NCBI RefSeq assembly: GCF_014268455.2
Contig: NZ_CP077085.1
Coordinates: 5,063,001 to 5,127,000 of the forward strand
Origin: Pseudomonas shahriarae
GTDB lineage: Bacteria; Pseudomonadota; Gammaproteobacteria; Pseudomonadales; Pseudomonadaceae
Reading direction: 5' to 3'
Length of the DNA: 64,000 nt
Shown here: in pieces, positions 20,335-28,865 of the stretch
Numbering within the stretch: position 1 is the first letter of the stretch
How the letters are laid out: each line of letters starts with the position of its first letter
Program-made: the position numbers and the translations under genes
Notes under the pieces: model-generated
Told to the model about the DNA's origin: nothing
Database searches by the model: none
Seen by the model: only the letters and a program-made list of their open reading frames with translations

Positions 20335-21351
20335 ATGACCGCCCCCAGCACACCCAAACCGCCCCGCAAGAAGCCGAAAACCGCCGCCACAGCCAAGCCC
20401 GTGGTGCCACGCAAAGAGGCCACTCTGCATCCGCGCAACCGCCACCAGGGCCGTTACGACTTCCCGGCGCTGATCAAGACTACGCCGGAACTGGCCCAGT
20501 ACGTGATCCTCAACCCCTACGGCAAGGAAAGCATCGACTTCGCCAGCCCGGACGCGGTGCGGGTGTTCAACCGGGCGCTGCTCAAGGCGTTCTATGGCGT
20601 GCAGCACTGGGATATCCCGGCTGACTACCTGTGCCCACCGGTGCCAGGGCGTGCCGACTACGTGCACTTCCTCGCCGACCTGCTGGCCAGTGTCAACGAC
20701 GGCAAGATCCCCCGTGGCTCGATCGTCAAGGTGCTGGACATCGGCATGGGCGCCAACTGCGTCTACCCGCTGATCGGCTACATGGATTACCGCTGGAATT
20801 TCCTCGGTTCCGAGATTGACCCTACCGCCGTGGCGGCCGCCAAGGCCATCGTGCAGTCCAACGACCTGAGCAAGGTCATCCAACTGCGCCTGCAAACCAA
20901 CCCGAAACATATTCTGCAGGGGCTGCTGGAGCCGGGTGAGCGTTTTGACCTGACCATGTGCAACCCGCCGTTCCATGCCTCCATGGACGAAGCGACCAAA
21001 GGCAGCGAGCGGAAGTGGCGCGCCCTGGGCAAGGCCGACCCCAAGCGCAAGTTGCCGGTACTGAACTTCGGCGGCCAGTCGGCAGAGCTATGGTGTGAGG
21101 GCGGCGAAGCGCGGTTTGTCACGCAATTGATCGCCGAAAGCGCGCATTTCGCCCATAAAGTGCTGTGGTTCAGCACCCTGGTGTCAAAAGCCTCCAACCT
21201 GCCTGCCATCGAGACCGCGCTGAAAAAAGCCGGTGCCCTGGAAAGCCAGGTAGTGGAGATGTCCCAGGGCCAGAAACAGAGCCGTTTTGTGGCCTGGACC
21301 TTCCAGACCAAGAACGAGCAGCAGATCTGGCGCCAGCGCTGGGTGCGCTAG
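20335..21351 (+). CDS. rlmF: 23S rRNA (adenine-1618 N6)-methyltransferase
   Basis: RlmF methylates A1618 in the large ribosomal subunit RNA. The 338-residue protein has a basic Pro/Lys-rich N-terminus ([13 protein letters not shown]), [12 protein letters not shown], the SAM motif [15 protein letters not shown] (about 135-149), and the amino-methyltransferase motif NPPFH (about 211-215). It is transcribed alone between two terminators, so it has its own promoter in the 90-base gap after the valS terminator. Confidence 0.95.
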   Translation: MTAPSTPKPPRKKPKTAATAKPVVPRKEATLHPRNRHQGRYDFPALIKTTPELAQYVILNPYGKESIDFASPDAVRVFNRALLKAFYGVQHWDIPADYLCPPVPGRADYVHFLADLLASVNDGKIPRGSIVKVLDIGMGANCVYPLIGYMDYRWNFLGSEIDPTAVAAAKAIVQSNDLSKVIQLRLQTNPKHILQGLLEPGERFDLTMCNPPFHASMDEATKGSERKWRALGKADPKRKLPVLNFGGQSAELWCEGGEARFVTQLIAESAHFAHKVLWFSTLVSKASNLPAIETALKKAGALESQVVEMSQGQKQSRFVAWTFQTKNEQQIWRQRWVR

Positions 21352-21368
21352 AGGTAAATCGCAGGCAA

Positions 21369-21411
21369 CAAAAAACCGTGCCCGGATCGCTCCGGTGCAC
21401 GGTTTTTTTTT
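21369..21411. terminator. Bidirectional terminator between rlmF and the HU gene
   Basis: AAAAAACCGTGC pairs with GCACGGTTTTTT; a CCGG/CCGG inner stem extends the hairpin. Both sides have A/T tracts, suiting the convergent genes on each side. Confidence 0.93.
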
Positions 21412-21419
21412 GCTGCGTC

Positions 21420-21701
21420 TTACTTGTTGATCGAGTCGGTCAGGCCTTTGGCCACAACCAGCTTGATCACTTTCTTCGCAGCGATTTCGATGGCAGCGCC
21501 AGTCGAAGGGTTACGGCCGGTACGGGCTGGACGCTCGGTCACTTTCAGCTTGCCAACACCTGGCAGAGTGATTTCGCCGCCGTTGTCCAGCTGGTCACCA
21601 ACGATCTGAGCCAGTTGCTCCAGTACGGCACGTACTTGAACCTTGGTGGTATCAGTGGATTCGGCGATATCAGCGATCAGTTGGTCTTTAGTCAAAGCCA
21701 T
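21420..21701 (-). CDS. HU-family DNA-binding protein (HupN-like)
   Basis: This 93-residue nucleoid protein has the HU/IHF fold: N-terminal helices MALTKDQLIADIAEST, then the beta-arm region ERPARTGRNPSTGAAIEIAAKK with the Asn-Pro that intercalates in DNA. The N-terminus MALTKDQLI and the C-terminal KLVVAKGLTDSINK differ from HupA and HupB of Pseudomonas and resemble the third HU (HupN) known from P. putida, as I remember it. The ribosome site GAAGGAA lies 8-9 bases before the ATG. It is convergent with rlmF and shares its terminator. Confidence 0.9.
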   Translation of the reverse strand: MALTKDQLIADIAESTDTTKVQVRAVLEQLAQIVGDQLDNGGEITLPGVGKLKVTERPARTGRNPSTGAAIEIAAKKVIKLVVAKGLTDSINK

Positions 21702-22097
21702 TGTGGTGTTCCTTCCCTATCAAATTCATTTGGATTGCAGAGTGCAGTGTCAGCCATCGAGCCCGACCGTCATGGCCTGGCACCCCTGGCCATAACCGCG
21801 AGAGATCGGGGTTATAGATGCCTGAAACGGGGTTTGGTTCGACCTGACAAATGCTGAATGCACGCTTAACGCCGATACATCGCGTAAGACCGGGCAAAAC
21901 TAGCACAGAGACGGGGAAATATCCGCTTCTACCTACCCATTTGGTCAGCTTTATCGCTCTAAACCGTGAAAAAAAGGCATATGACCCGTCAGAGGCCTCC
22001 CGAAACCGCTTCAAACGACGCCGCGACCAACGGGTGCGGTACACTGGCGACTTTTTCCGGGAGGCCAACCGCTCCCGCTCAACCAGCCGAGAAGCCC
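21702..22097. other. Divergent intergenic region, HU gene and yejK
   Basis: This 396-base stretch holds the promoters of both neighbours. TACACT at 22040-22045 is a fair -10 box for yejK without a convincing -35. No small gene with a ribosome site and no structured RNA was recognised. The open frame continuing upstream of yejK to 21966 is basic and compositionally odd, so I consider it non-coding. Confidence 0.5.
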
Positions 22098-23102
22098 ATG
22101 CCGATCCGTCATTGCATCGTCCACCTGATCGACAAAAAACCCGACGGCACGCCCGCAGTTCTCCACGCCCGTGACTCCGAATTGGCCGAGTCCGCCGCCA
22201 TCGAGAACATGCTCGCCGACCTCAACGAGAGCTATAACGCCAAACAAGGCAAGGCCTGGGGTTTCTTCCATGCCGAGTCCGGCGCGCACCCGTTCAGTGG
22301 CTGGTTGAAGGAATACTTCGAAGGCGGCAAGGATTTCACCGCCTTCAGCCGGATTGCCGTGGAGCATCTGCAAAAACTGATGGAGGAGTCCAACCTCTCC
22401 GTCGGCGGCCACGTGTTGTTTGCCCACTATCAACAGGGCATGACCGACTACCTGGCCATCGCCCTGCTGCACCACAGCGAAGGCGTGGCGGTGACCGACG
22501 AGCTGGACGTGACGCCCTCGCGCCACCTGGACCTGGGCCAGTTGCACCTGGCGGCACGCATCAACGTGTCCGAATGGCAGAACAACAAGCAGTCCAAACA
22601 GTACATCTCGTTTATCAAGGGCAAGAACGGCAAGAAGGTCTCGGAGTACTTCCGCGACTTTATCGGCTGCCAGGAAGGCGTCGACGGTCCGGGCGAGACT
22701 CGCACCCTGCTCAAGGCCTTCAGTGACTTCGTCGAAAGCGAAGACCTGCCGGACGAGTCCGCCCGCGAGAAAACCAAGACCCTTGTGGATTACGCCAGCA
22801 GCCAGGCCAAGCTCGGCGAGCCGATGGGCCTGGAAGAACTGTCGGGCCTGATTGATGAAGATCGGCCAAAGGCCTTCTACGACCATATCCGCAACAAGGA
22901 TTACGGCCTGTCGCCGGAAATCCCGGCGGATAAACGCACCCTCAACCAGTTCCGCCGCTTCACCGGGCGCGCCGAGGGCCTGTCGATCAGCTTTGAAGCG
23001 CACCTGCTGGGCGACAAGATCGAGTATGACGAAGCCGCCGGCACCCTGATCATCAAGGGCTTGCCGACCCAACTGACCGACCAGCTCAAGCGCCGTAACT
23101 GA
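22098..23102 (+). CDS. yejK: Nucleoid-associated protein YejK/NdpA
   Basis: This protein of 334 residues belongs to the YejK/NdpA family, found associated with the nucleoid in E. coli; its biochemical role is not clear. The start is ATG 22098 ([17 protein letters not shown]), the family N-terminus. Recognisable stretches include [20 protein letters not shown] and [24 protein letters not shown]. Its stop overlaps the start of a membrane-anchored glutaredoxin gene by a single base (TGATG). Confidence 0.93.
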   Translation: MPIRHCIVHLIDKKPDGTPAVLHARDSELAESAAIENMLADLNESYNAKQGKAWGFFHAESGAHPFSGWLKEYFEGGKDFTAFSRIAVEHLQKLMEESNLSVGGHVLFAHYQQGMTDYLAIALLHHSEGVAVTDELDVTPSRHLDLGQLHLAARINVSEWQNNKQSKQYISFIKGKNGKKVSEYFRDFIGCQEGVDGPGETRTLLKAFSDFVESEDLPDESAREKTKTLVDYASSQAKLGEPMGLEELSGLIDEDRPKAFYDHIRNKDYGLSPEIPADKRTLNQFRRFTGRAEGLSISFEAHLLGDKIEYDEAAGTLIIKGLPTQLTDQLKRRN

Positions 23103-23455
23103 TGCTCGGCGGGGTACTGAAGAAAGTCCTGCTGGTGTTGCTGGTGGTGGTGGCGATCCAGAACTGGGGCAAGATCGAGCGACTGTTCAATCCGTCGCAG
23201 GTCGTCCCGGAGCAGGTACGCGCCACTGCCCGGGTCACGCTGTACAGCACCGAGTGGTGCGGGTACTGCAAGCAGACCCAGCGGTTCCTCGATCAGAAGG
23301 GTATCCCCTACAAGACCGTGGACATCGAGAAGGACGCCCAGGGACGCAAGGCTTATGAGGCCCTGGGAGGCGGCGGGATTCCATTTGTGGACGTGAATGG
23401 CACGCAGATCCGCGACTACAACCCGGATGCCATCCTGTCCGCCCTGAACCTGTAG
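23102..23455 (+). CDS. Membrane-anchored glutaredoxin-domain protein
   Basis: This 117-residue protein has one N-terminal membrane helix (LKKVLLVLLVVVAIQNW, about 6-22), a short linker, and a glutaredoxin domain with CGYC as the redox motif (about residues 48-51), the cis-proline segment GGGGIPFVDVNG and a C-terminal helix. The orientation of the anchor is ambiguous; a periplasmic or cytoplasmic redox role are both possible. It is coupled to yejK by a one-base stop/start overlap. Two cysteines suggest a dithiol mechanism. The stop codon lies inside one arm of a degenerate REPIN. Confidence 0.85.
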   Translation: MLGGVLKKVLLVLLVVVAIQNWGKIERLFNPSQVVPEQVRATARVTLYSTEWCGYCKQTQRFLDQKGIPYKTVDIEKDAQGRKAYEALGGGGIPFVDVNGTQIRDYNPDAILSALNL

Positions 23456-23568
23456 GCGCGAGCAAGCCCTAATGCCGACCCGTTAAGCGAACGCAATGCT
23501 CAACGCAGCGAAGACCAAATGTGGGATCTACGCCTGACTGAACGGCATTCGAGCAAACCCGCGCCTAC
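23453..23568. repeat. Degenerate REPIN after the glutaredoxin gene
   Basis: TAGGCGCGAGCAAGCCC at 23453 (its TAG being the stop codon) faces CAAACCCGCGCCTACA near 23568; TAGGCGCG and CGCGCCTA are the matching ends. The inner sequence is diverged. It lies between convergent genes. Confidence 0.6.
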
Positions 23569-23578
23569 AGCGGTTTGA

Positions 23579-24508
23579 TTAACGGATTAAGAAGCCCAGG
23601 CGCGGAAAGTGCACATGCACGGTGCCGCCACGCTCATCCTCGCGGCGCAGGATCAACTCTTCGCGACCGGCAAACACCAACTCCCCCGCCACCGGGTCGA
23701 CGCCGTAGTCGGTCGCGGCGATGGTCACTTGCTGGCCGACCTTGAACCCGTTGGGATCTTCAAACACTTCATCCGGCAACGCCGCAGGCGCGCTATCGCG
23801 GGCGATTTCCAGGGCCTGCCCGGCATTCATCTCGCTGGCGGTGCCATGCCCGAAGCCCAGCACCCGAGCAAGCCAGGCGCTGGCAGCCGGATAGTTATCC
23901 ACAAGCGGCGAGGTCACTGATGAGCCTTTGAGGAACCACAACGGATGGGCCATGGCGAAGTCGGCAATCGACGGTTCGCCAAACAGGAAATCCCCTGACT
24001 GACGCTGCAACTGTTGCTCAAGCCGCGCAATGATTGCCGGCCACTGGTGCCGCGCCACCTCCAGCGGCATGCGGGCGGCGCTACCGTCGCCGAACATCTT
24101 GCTACGGTCGGCGACCAGCACCTGCAGCAACTGCGGTGGCACCTTGGCAAATTTCACGGCCAGGGATTCGGGTTGGAACACCAGGGCCACGGCATGGGAA
24201 AACACCACTGAATCGGCCCAGGCGGCAAAACTTTGGCTGAGCAGTTCCTGGCCTTCGGGAAACAGCGGCGGCGTGGCCTTTTCCTGTTCCAGGCGGCGGG
24301 CGATCAGCGCGGTGTCGCAATAAATATCCGCGCCCACCTGCAGCACCGGGGTTTTGCGGTAACCGCCGGTCAGGGCCGTCAGGTCCGGCTTGGGCATCAC
24401 CGGGGGAATGATCACCGAATGCCAGGACAGCCCTTTGAAGCCCAGGAGCAGGCGGGCTTTTTCCGCGAAAGGGGATTGGGGGTAGTGGTGCAGGATCAAC
24501 TCAGACAT
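23579..24508 (-). CDS. Glutathione S-transferase-family protein
   Basis: This protein of 309 residues starts at ATG 24508 (MSELILHHYPQSPFAEKARLLLGF). The thioredoxin-like N-terminal domain has SPF followed by the GST-type KTPVLQVGADIYCDTALIARRLE stretch (cis-Pro and Glu/Asp-Thr/Ser of the glutathione site). A helical domain follows (about 90-220), with a family-atypical C-terminal extension of about 80 residues (VGQQVTIAATDYGVDPVAGEL) that looks like a small beta domain. The substrate is unknown. The longer frame to 24571 has no support. Confidence 0.85.
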   Translation of the reverse strand: MSELILHHYPQSPFAEKARLLLGFKGLSWHSVIIPPVMPKPDLTALTGGYRKTPVLQVGADIYCDTALIARRLEQEKATPPLFPEGQELLSQSFAAWADSVVFSHAVALVFQPESLAVKFAKVPPQLLQVLVADRSKMFGDGSAARMPLEVARHQWPAIIARLEQQLQRQSGDFLFGEPSIADFAMAHPLWFLKGSSVTSPLVDNYPAASAWLARVLGFGHGTASEMNAGQALEIARDSAPAALPDEVFEDPNGFKVGQQVTIAATDYGVDPVAGELVFAGREELILRREDERGGTVHVHFPRLGFLIR

Positions 24509-24589
24509 GCCGGACTCCGCCAGATGAAGGAGCGGCCAGATTATCGCGCAAAACCCCGGCGGCCTAGCCATTGGCCTGATGGGAACTGA

Positions 24590-24889
24590 TCAGTCAGATT
24601 GATAAGCCCGGGCCAGGCACTCCTTGGCGCTTTTCTTGAGCTTCTTTATCAGGCGTTCCTGGCGCAGGGCTTCGCCCTTGCTCGCGCAAGCCTCGGTATA
24701 CACCAGCGCCACCGCCGGGCTGGACAGAAAAAACCGCGCGCCCTTGCCGCTCTGGTGCATCGCAAAGCGGCGCAGCGGATCGTTGCTGATCCCGCAATAG
24801 AGCGCGCCATTGGCCGCCCGGACCAGGTAGACAAACCAGGGTTTGGGCGCGACAGGTTCAGGTGGGCTGTTCACAAAAGGTTCTGGCAA
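24590..24889 (-). CDS. GIY-YIG nuclease-domain protein (YhbQ/UPF0213-like)
   Basis: This 99-residue protein consists of a Pro-rich N-terminus and a single GIY-YIG domain: [24 protein letters not shown] corresponds to the paired tyrosine motifs and arginine, and a later Glu-containing [16 protein letters not shown] helix completes the domain. Small UPF0213 proteins of this type are widespread; YhbQ has been tied to DNA damage, but the role is poorly defined. It lies in a leftward run of three short genes with the NTF2-like gene upstream and the GST gene downstream. Confidence 0.88.
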   Translation of the reverse strand: MPEPFVNSPPEPVAPKPWFVYLVRAANGALYCGISNDPLRRFAMHQSGKGARFFLSSPAVALVYTEACASKGEALRQERLIKKLKKSAKECLARAYQSD

Positions 24890-24910
24890 ACGAAAAGAGC
24901 GCCAATCTTA

Positions 24911-25381
24911 TCAACGACTGGCCTGGAACGCCTTCAACCCTTTCAACGCCTGGCCGCGCACCGCGTTGCGCACCAGCGGCGTCCAGCCCAGCAGCAGGCC
25001 CTTGGTGCCAAGGGCCTGACGCGACCAGCGCCACAGGTCGAAATGGTCGTGGTGCTCGCAGATCTTGCCGTCGCGAAACACAAAGCGCGCCTGGATATCG
25101 TTGACCACCGTGCGGCCGGTCTGGCTGAACAGGTAGGTCGCCACCCAATGAGCACTGCCTTTGTTGTCGTCACTGTGTACCTGGTCGAAGGTCAGGGAAA
25201 AGTCCTTGGCCCGGGTGGTGAGCATGCGCCACATGTCGCCGGCATCGCGCCCGCGCAATTCGCCGAACGCCGGGTCGCTGAACAGCACATCCTCGGTGTA
25301 GCAGGCACTCATGGCCTCGGCATCCAGGCGCTGGAAGGCGCCATAGAACTCGTTGATCAGGGCGTTATGGGCGTCGCTCAT
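24911..25381 (-). CDS. NTF2/SnoaL-like domain protein
   Basis: This protein of 156 residues is called from ATG 25381 (MSDAHNALINEFYGAFQRLD); a second ATG lies 9 bases upstream. The N-terminal two thirds show the NTF2-like cone fold pattern: an amphipathic helix with YGAFQRLDAEAMSACY, then FSDPAFGELRGRDA, and beta strands with ATYLFSQTGRTVVNDIQARFVFRDGKICEHHDHFD. The HHDHFD run could line a pocket. Members include isomerases, dehydratases and proteins without known activity, so no function is assigned. Confidence 0.8.
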   Translation of the reverse strand: MSDAHNALINEFYGAFQRLDAEAMSACYTEDVLFSDPAFGELRGRDAGDMWRMLTTRAKDFSLTFDQVHSDDNKGSAHWVATYLFSQTGRTVVNDIQARFVFRDGKICEHHDHFDLWRWSRQALGTKGLLLGWTPLVRNAVRGQALKGLKAFQASR

Positions 25382-25465
25382 GGGCAGCATCCGGCGAAGG
25401 GTTGAAAGTCACTTACGATAGTGTGCATGGGCCTGCAACACCATCGGCATTGATCTGCGGAATAC

Positions 25466-26101
25466 CTAGGGCACCATCCCGCAGCTGCGAGCATAGGCGA
25501 ACAGATCCACGTCGGTGGAAATACACAGGCGGTTCATGGCCGTGCTTTTCTGTTTGCTGATGGTGGAAATGCTGCGATTGACCCGCGCGGCGATCTGACT
25601 GACCGTCATGCCACTGGCGAGCATGCGCACCACTTCGCGCTCCTTGCCGGACAACTGCGGCTGTTGCGACTGGTCGCCCGTACCCGCCTCCACCAACTGC
25701 ACCCGCAGGCATTCGCTGACAAAGGTCTGGCCGGCGTGCACCGTCTTGATAGCCAGGGGCAACTCCTTGGCCGAGGCACTTTTGGCGACGATCGCCTGTG
25801 CGCCGTGGGCAAAGGAGGCGCGCAAGGTGGCGACGTTGGCAAACATGGTCACCAGAATCACCGGCAACCTCGGGTACTGGCGGTGCAACAGGCTCAGCAG
25901 GCCATAGCCGTCAGCCTGCTGGCCGCCCGGCATAGCGAAGTCGGTCACCAGTACGTCGCAGGGCGTGGTTTCCAGCAACCGCAGCAGTTCATCGGGGCCA
26001 TCGGCCTCCCCCACGACTTTGCACCGACCATTCGCCTCGATTACCACTCTCTGCCCGATACGCACAATGGGATGATCGTCAGCAATAATTACGCGAAGCA
26101 T
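25466..26101 (-). CDS. NarL/RcsB-type response regulator
   Basis: The 211-residue protein has a receiver domain with ADDH at residues 7-10, the phosphoacceptor Asp in TDFAMP (about residue 54), a Thr/Lys pair (LVTMFAN, AKSAS), and a LuxR-type DNA-binding domain: LSGKEREVVRMLASGMTVSQ, then IAARVNRSISTISKQKSTAM. The QKSTAM helix resembles RcsB. No sensor kinase is adjacent. The next gene upstream encodes a receiver-HPt protein and the divergent operon beyond it encodes fimbriae, so control of the fimbriae is likely by context. The start is ATG 26101. Confidence 0.9.
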   Translation of the reverse strand: MLRVIIADDHPIVRIGQRVVIEANGRCKVVGEADGPDELLRLLETTPCDVLVTDFAMPGGQQADGYGLLSLLHRQYPRLPVILVTMFANVATLRASFAHGAQAIVAKSASAKELPLAIKTVHAGQTFVSECLRVQLVEAGTGDQSQQPQLSGKEREVVRMLASGMTVSQIAARVNRSISTISKQKSTAMNRLCISTDVDLFAYARSCGMVP

Positions 26102-26301
26102 AAATACCCACGGATGATGGCAACTTGAATCCGCGCAAAATACCTGCGCCGGTCCCCTTCAACAACTGCCTGAGCTCCCGGTTTTTTCATCACGATCAAT
26201 GTTTGGTAGCCAGCCCGGCAACACCTACAAAATAAAAAGAAAACGCCTACACCAAAAACTTTCAACACAGACTTCCATTTACCTACAAATCGACAAAGGC
26301 A
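26102..26301. other. AT-rich spacer between the two regulator genes
   Basis: This 200-base AT-rich region holds CCTACAAAA at 26224-26232 and CCTACAAAT at 26282-26290, with a partial copy CCTACACCAAAA at 26246. The same word recurs upstream of the divergent fimbrial operon, so these are candidate regulator sites. It is likely the promoter region of the response regulator gene. Confidence 0.4.
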
Positions 26302-27111
26302 TCACAGCGAGCCCAAGTAAGTGAGGTAGGTATGCAAGTCAGCCTGGAACGCTTCCAGCTGCAACGCGCTCAATGCTATGCCCTGGGCATGGACGCGCTC
26401 GATCAGGCGCATGCCTCGCAACTCCAGGTCCGCCACCCCGAGGAAGGCCAGGCTCCCCACCAGGCGATGCAAGCGCTCGGCGGTCAACGGCGCATTCAGA
26501 GTCCGGCACGCATGAGCCAGGCCGACACTGTCCTCCCGGGCTTCGCAAAGCAGGCTGGCGAGCATCTGGTCCACTACAAGAGCATCGCCAAAGGTTTCAA
26601 TCAGGCCGGCACGGGTCGGCCAGAGTGCCGAAACGGGCACCGGCGCCTGCACATCGGCCGGGCCTGGCAGCCACAATGCCAATACGCTATGCAATTGCCC
26701 CAGGGACAACGGCTTGAGCAACCAGGCATCCATGCCTGCATCGCGGCAACGCTGGGGGTCGTCATGTACCAGGTTACCGGTCAAGGCAATGATCGGTACC
26801 CGCCTCTGGGCGTTAGCGTGTTCACGCAGACGGATTGCACGGCTCATGGTGTAGCCGTCCATATGCGGCATCTGGCAATCACTGATCACCAGGTCGAATC
26901 GCCGTTCGGTAAGGGCTGCCAGCCCGTGCTGCCCGTCGCCGACCAATTGATGGCCCAGCCCGAGCTGTTTGAGGAACCACCCCATTAAGATGCGGTAGGC
27001 GGAGTGGTCTTCCACCACCAGTACCTTGAGGTGCTGCCAGTGCACAGGCGGTGTAGGCGAAGGTGTCGGTTCACGGGAAAGCACTGCGTTGGAAAATACG
27101 CCAGTCTCCAT
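26302..27111 (-). CDS. Receiver-HPt phosphorelay protein (no kinase domain)
   Basis: This 269-residue protein is called from ATG 27111 with GAGGTG seven bases upstream. A receiver domain covers about residues 26-150: VLVVEDHSAYR, the phosphoacceptor in ISDCQMPHMDGY, ALTGN, and a lysine in WLLKPLS. The C-terminal part (about 175-269) matches an HPt helical bundle, with the phospho-histidine in LHRLVGSLAFLG. The layout resembles the tail of BvgS/EvgS-like hybrid kinases without sensor and kinase parts. It could pass phosphate from an unlinked kinase to the RcsB-type regulator downstream. The 36 N-terminal codons upstream of 27111 in the same frame are rejected. Confidence 0.88.
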   Translation of the reverse strand: METGVFSNAVLSREPTPSPTPPVHWQHLKVLVVEDHSAYRILMGWFLKQLGLGHQLVGDGQHGLAALTERRFDLVISDCQMPHMDGYTMSRAIRLREHANAQRRVPIIALTGNLVHDDPQRCRDAGMDAWLLKPLSLGQLHSVLALWLPGPADVQAPVPVSALWPTRAGLIETFGDALVVDQMLASLLCEAREDSVGLAHACRTLNAPLTAERLHRLVGSLAFLGVADLELRGMRLIERVHAQGIALSALQLEAFQADLHTYLTYLGSL

Positions 27112-27538
27112 GGTCACCTCATGATTGCGATGGGTCCTGCAACGCCCAGCGCTCGTAGTAGGCCGGCAACGCTGACGCAACAGCCAGGGGACGTGCGAAC
27201 ACTTCACACGACTGCTATCGCACTACAAAAGTAGCCTTATGAAGGCGGTCATGACGATGCAAAAACTACGAAAAAACCAACTTTCCTACAAAACAAATTA
27301 ACTTATTCCGACACGCTCCAAACTGATTTCCCTCTCCCGCCGATTGTCGTAATAGTTGTATTTCCCCTGCCCAGTCTCCCCGCTAAATTGCGCCTACCCC
27401 GAGAAGAGGGAGCTCAGGCGCCGCCCCGCAGCAGCCCTGAAACCCATAAGCCAAGCCGCCTTGTAAGCCACCCTTCACAAAGGGCAGGTATTGCCGTGTG
27501 CGCCTTATCAGCCGAACCTGCACTGGAACAACCTGAAC
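27112..27538. other. Divergent control region, REC-HPt gene and fimbrial operon
   Basis: This 427-base region separates the two divergent units. It holds ACTACAAAA (27222-27230) and CCTACAAAA (27285-27293), both in the same orientation as the copies at 26224 and 26282. The centre (27240-27370) is AT-rich and likely holds the fimbrial promoter; TAATAG and GTTGTATTT near 27350 are only weak -10 candidates. No gene is seen. Confidence 0.45.
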
Positions 27539-28165
27539 ATGAACAAGTCGTTAAACCTGGTGGGCACCGCCCTGTTGCTCGCCAGTGCCTCATCGGCCTT
27601 TGCCGCCAGCACCGTGGACCTTACGGTCAAAGGGCTTATCACCCCAAGCGCCTGCACCCTCACCGTGCCGGGCGCTATCGACTTCGGGAAAATCTCGGCC
27701 AAAGACCTGAACCCGGACACACAAACACGAATTGAAGACAAGACCCTGCAACTGACTGTGAATTGCGAGGCCATGACGCTGTTTGCGATTAACCCTGTCG
27801 ATAATCGGGCAGGTACATCGCACGGCACCAATGCCTCAGGCTATGGCCTGGGGCTGATCAATGGCACGGAAAAACTCGGGATGTATGTAGTGATCGTGCG
27901 TAACCCCGTCGCCGACATCCCATCGCAAATGCTGCAATTTCGCGATGGCACATGGCGCATGCAGTGGGACGACGACTATGTCGCGCCCAACCGGTTGATT
28001 GCCTTCGGCAGCTTTGTCCCGGATGTCGGTTACTTGCCGCACCCCCTCGAAACCGCATCCGTGGAGATCGTGCTCAATACCTGGATTGCCCCGGCAAACA
28101 CGCTGACCCTGACCGATGAGGTGGCGCTGGACGGTTCGGCAACCCTGGAAGTGAAGTACCTCTAA
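27539..28165 (+). CDS. DUF1120 fimbrial subunit 1
   Basis: The 208-residue protein starts at ATG 27539 (MNKSLNLVGTALLLASA) with a cleavable signal peptide ending AFA-ASTVDL. The mature form begins with ASTVDLTVKG, then a TPSAC segment, the central DFGKISAKDLN motif, a second cysteine in LTVNCEA, and ends DGSATLEVKYL. The two cysteines probably form the usual pilin disulphide, and the penultimate tyrosine is typical of chaperone-usher subunits. DUF1120 proteins are known next to chaperone-usher genes in Pseudomonas. It is first in a rightward operon and so may be the most abundant subunit. The open frame upstream of the ATG is rejected. Confidence 0.85.
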   Translation: MNKSLNLVGTALLLASASSAFAASTVDLTVKGLITPSACTLTVPGAIDFGKISAKDLNPDTQTRIEDKTLQLTVNCEAMTLFAINPVDNRAGTSHGTNASGYGLGLINGTEKLGMYVVIVRNPVADIPSQMLQFRDGTWRMQWDDDYVAPNRLIAFGSFVPDVGYLPHPLETASVEIVLNTWIAPANTLTLTDEVALDGSATLEVKYL

Positions 28166-28207
28166 AACCGGTCGACGCTGCTTGGACCACTCCAGATAAA
28201 GGGCCCT

Positions 28208-28828
28208 ATGTCTATGAACGCTTTTGCCTCCAGACTCCTACTGACATTGCTGTTCACACCAGCGGCATTCGCCGCCAGCACCACCGACCTCGCCGTCAAA
28301 GGCACCATTACGCCCAGCGCCTGCGCACCGTTGATCTCAGGCGACGGCACCATCGACTTCGGGAAAATGTCGGCCAAGGACCTCAACGCCGACCAGCACA
28401 CCAAACTGCCCAATCAATCCATGCTACTGAGCGTGCGCTGTGAAGCACCGACGCTTTTCACCCTGAACACTGTCGACAACCGTGCCGGCTCCTCGGCCAA
28501 CCACGACAACTGGCATGGCCTGGGCATGACGCCCGAGGGCGAGAAACTGGGAGGGTCCGCCTTTCATCTCTACACCCCGATAGCTGACGGTGCCCCGGTA
28601 CGGACCATTACCTCGCGAGACGGCGGCGTGACGTGGGAACTGACCAATATGCTCAACCACACACTGGTGACGGCAGTTGCGAGGGGCAATGACCTGGTAC
28701 CTATCGCCGTCCGCGCCTTGGACGCGGAGATCCGCCTGTACACCCACATTGCGCCTGCCGATGGCCTGACCCTGACCGACGAAGTCCCCGTCGATGGGCA
28801 CGCCACGGTCCAGGTCAACTATCTGTAA
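28208..28828 (+). CDS. DUF1120 fimbrial subunit 2
   Basis: The 206-residue paralogue of the first subunit has a signal peptide ending AFA-ASTTDL, ITPSACAPL, FGKMSAKDLN, VRCEAPTLF and a C-terminus VQVNYL. It differs by a Thr-for-Val change in the N-terminal strand (TTDLAVKG) and a less conserved central loop. It lies 42 bases after subunit 1. The ordering of minor and major subunits cannot be read from sequence. Confidence 0.84.
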   Translation: MSMNAFASRLLLTLLFTPAAFAASTTDLAVKGTITPSACAPLISGDGTIDFGKMSAKDLNADQHTKLPNQSMLLSVRCEAPTLFTLNTVDNRAGSSANHDNWHGLGMTPEGEKLGGSAFHLYTPIADGAPVRTITSRDGGVTWELTNMLNHTLVTAVARGNDLVPIAVRALDAEIRLYTHIAPADGLTLTDEVPVDGHATVQVNYL

Positions 28829-28865
28829 CGCCACACACAGCCCCAATCGAAAGGAACTCGCTCCC

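Noticed and set aside
21966..22097. N-terminal extension of yejK
   Set aside because: The 44 extra codons are basic and odd in composition; the family begins at MPIRHC.
27388..27735. 115-codon frame overlapping the first DUF1120 gene
   Set aside because: It overlaps a gene with a clear signal peptide and has shadow composition.
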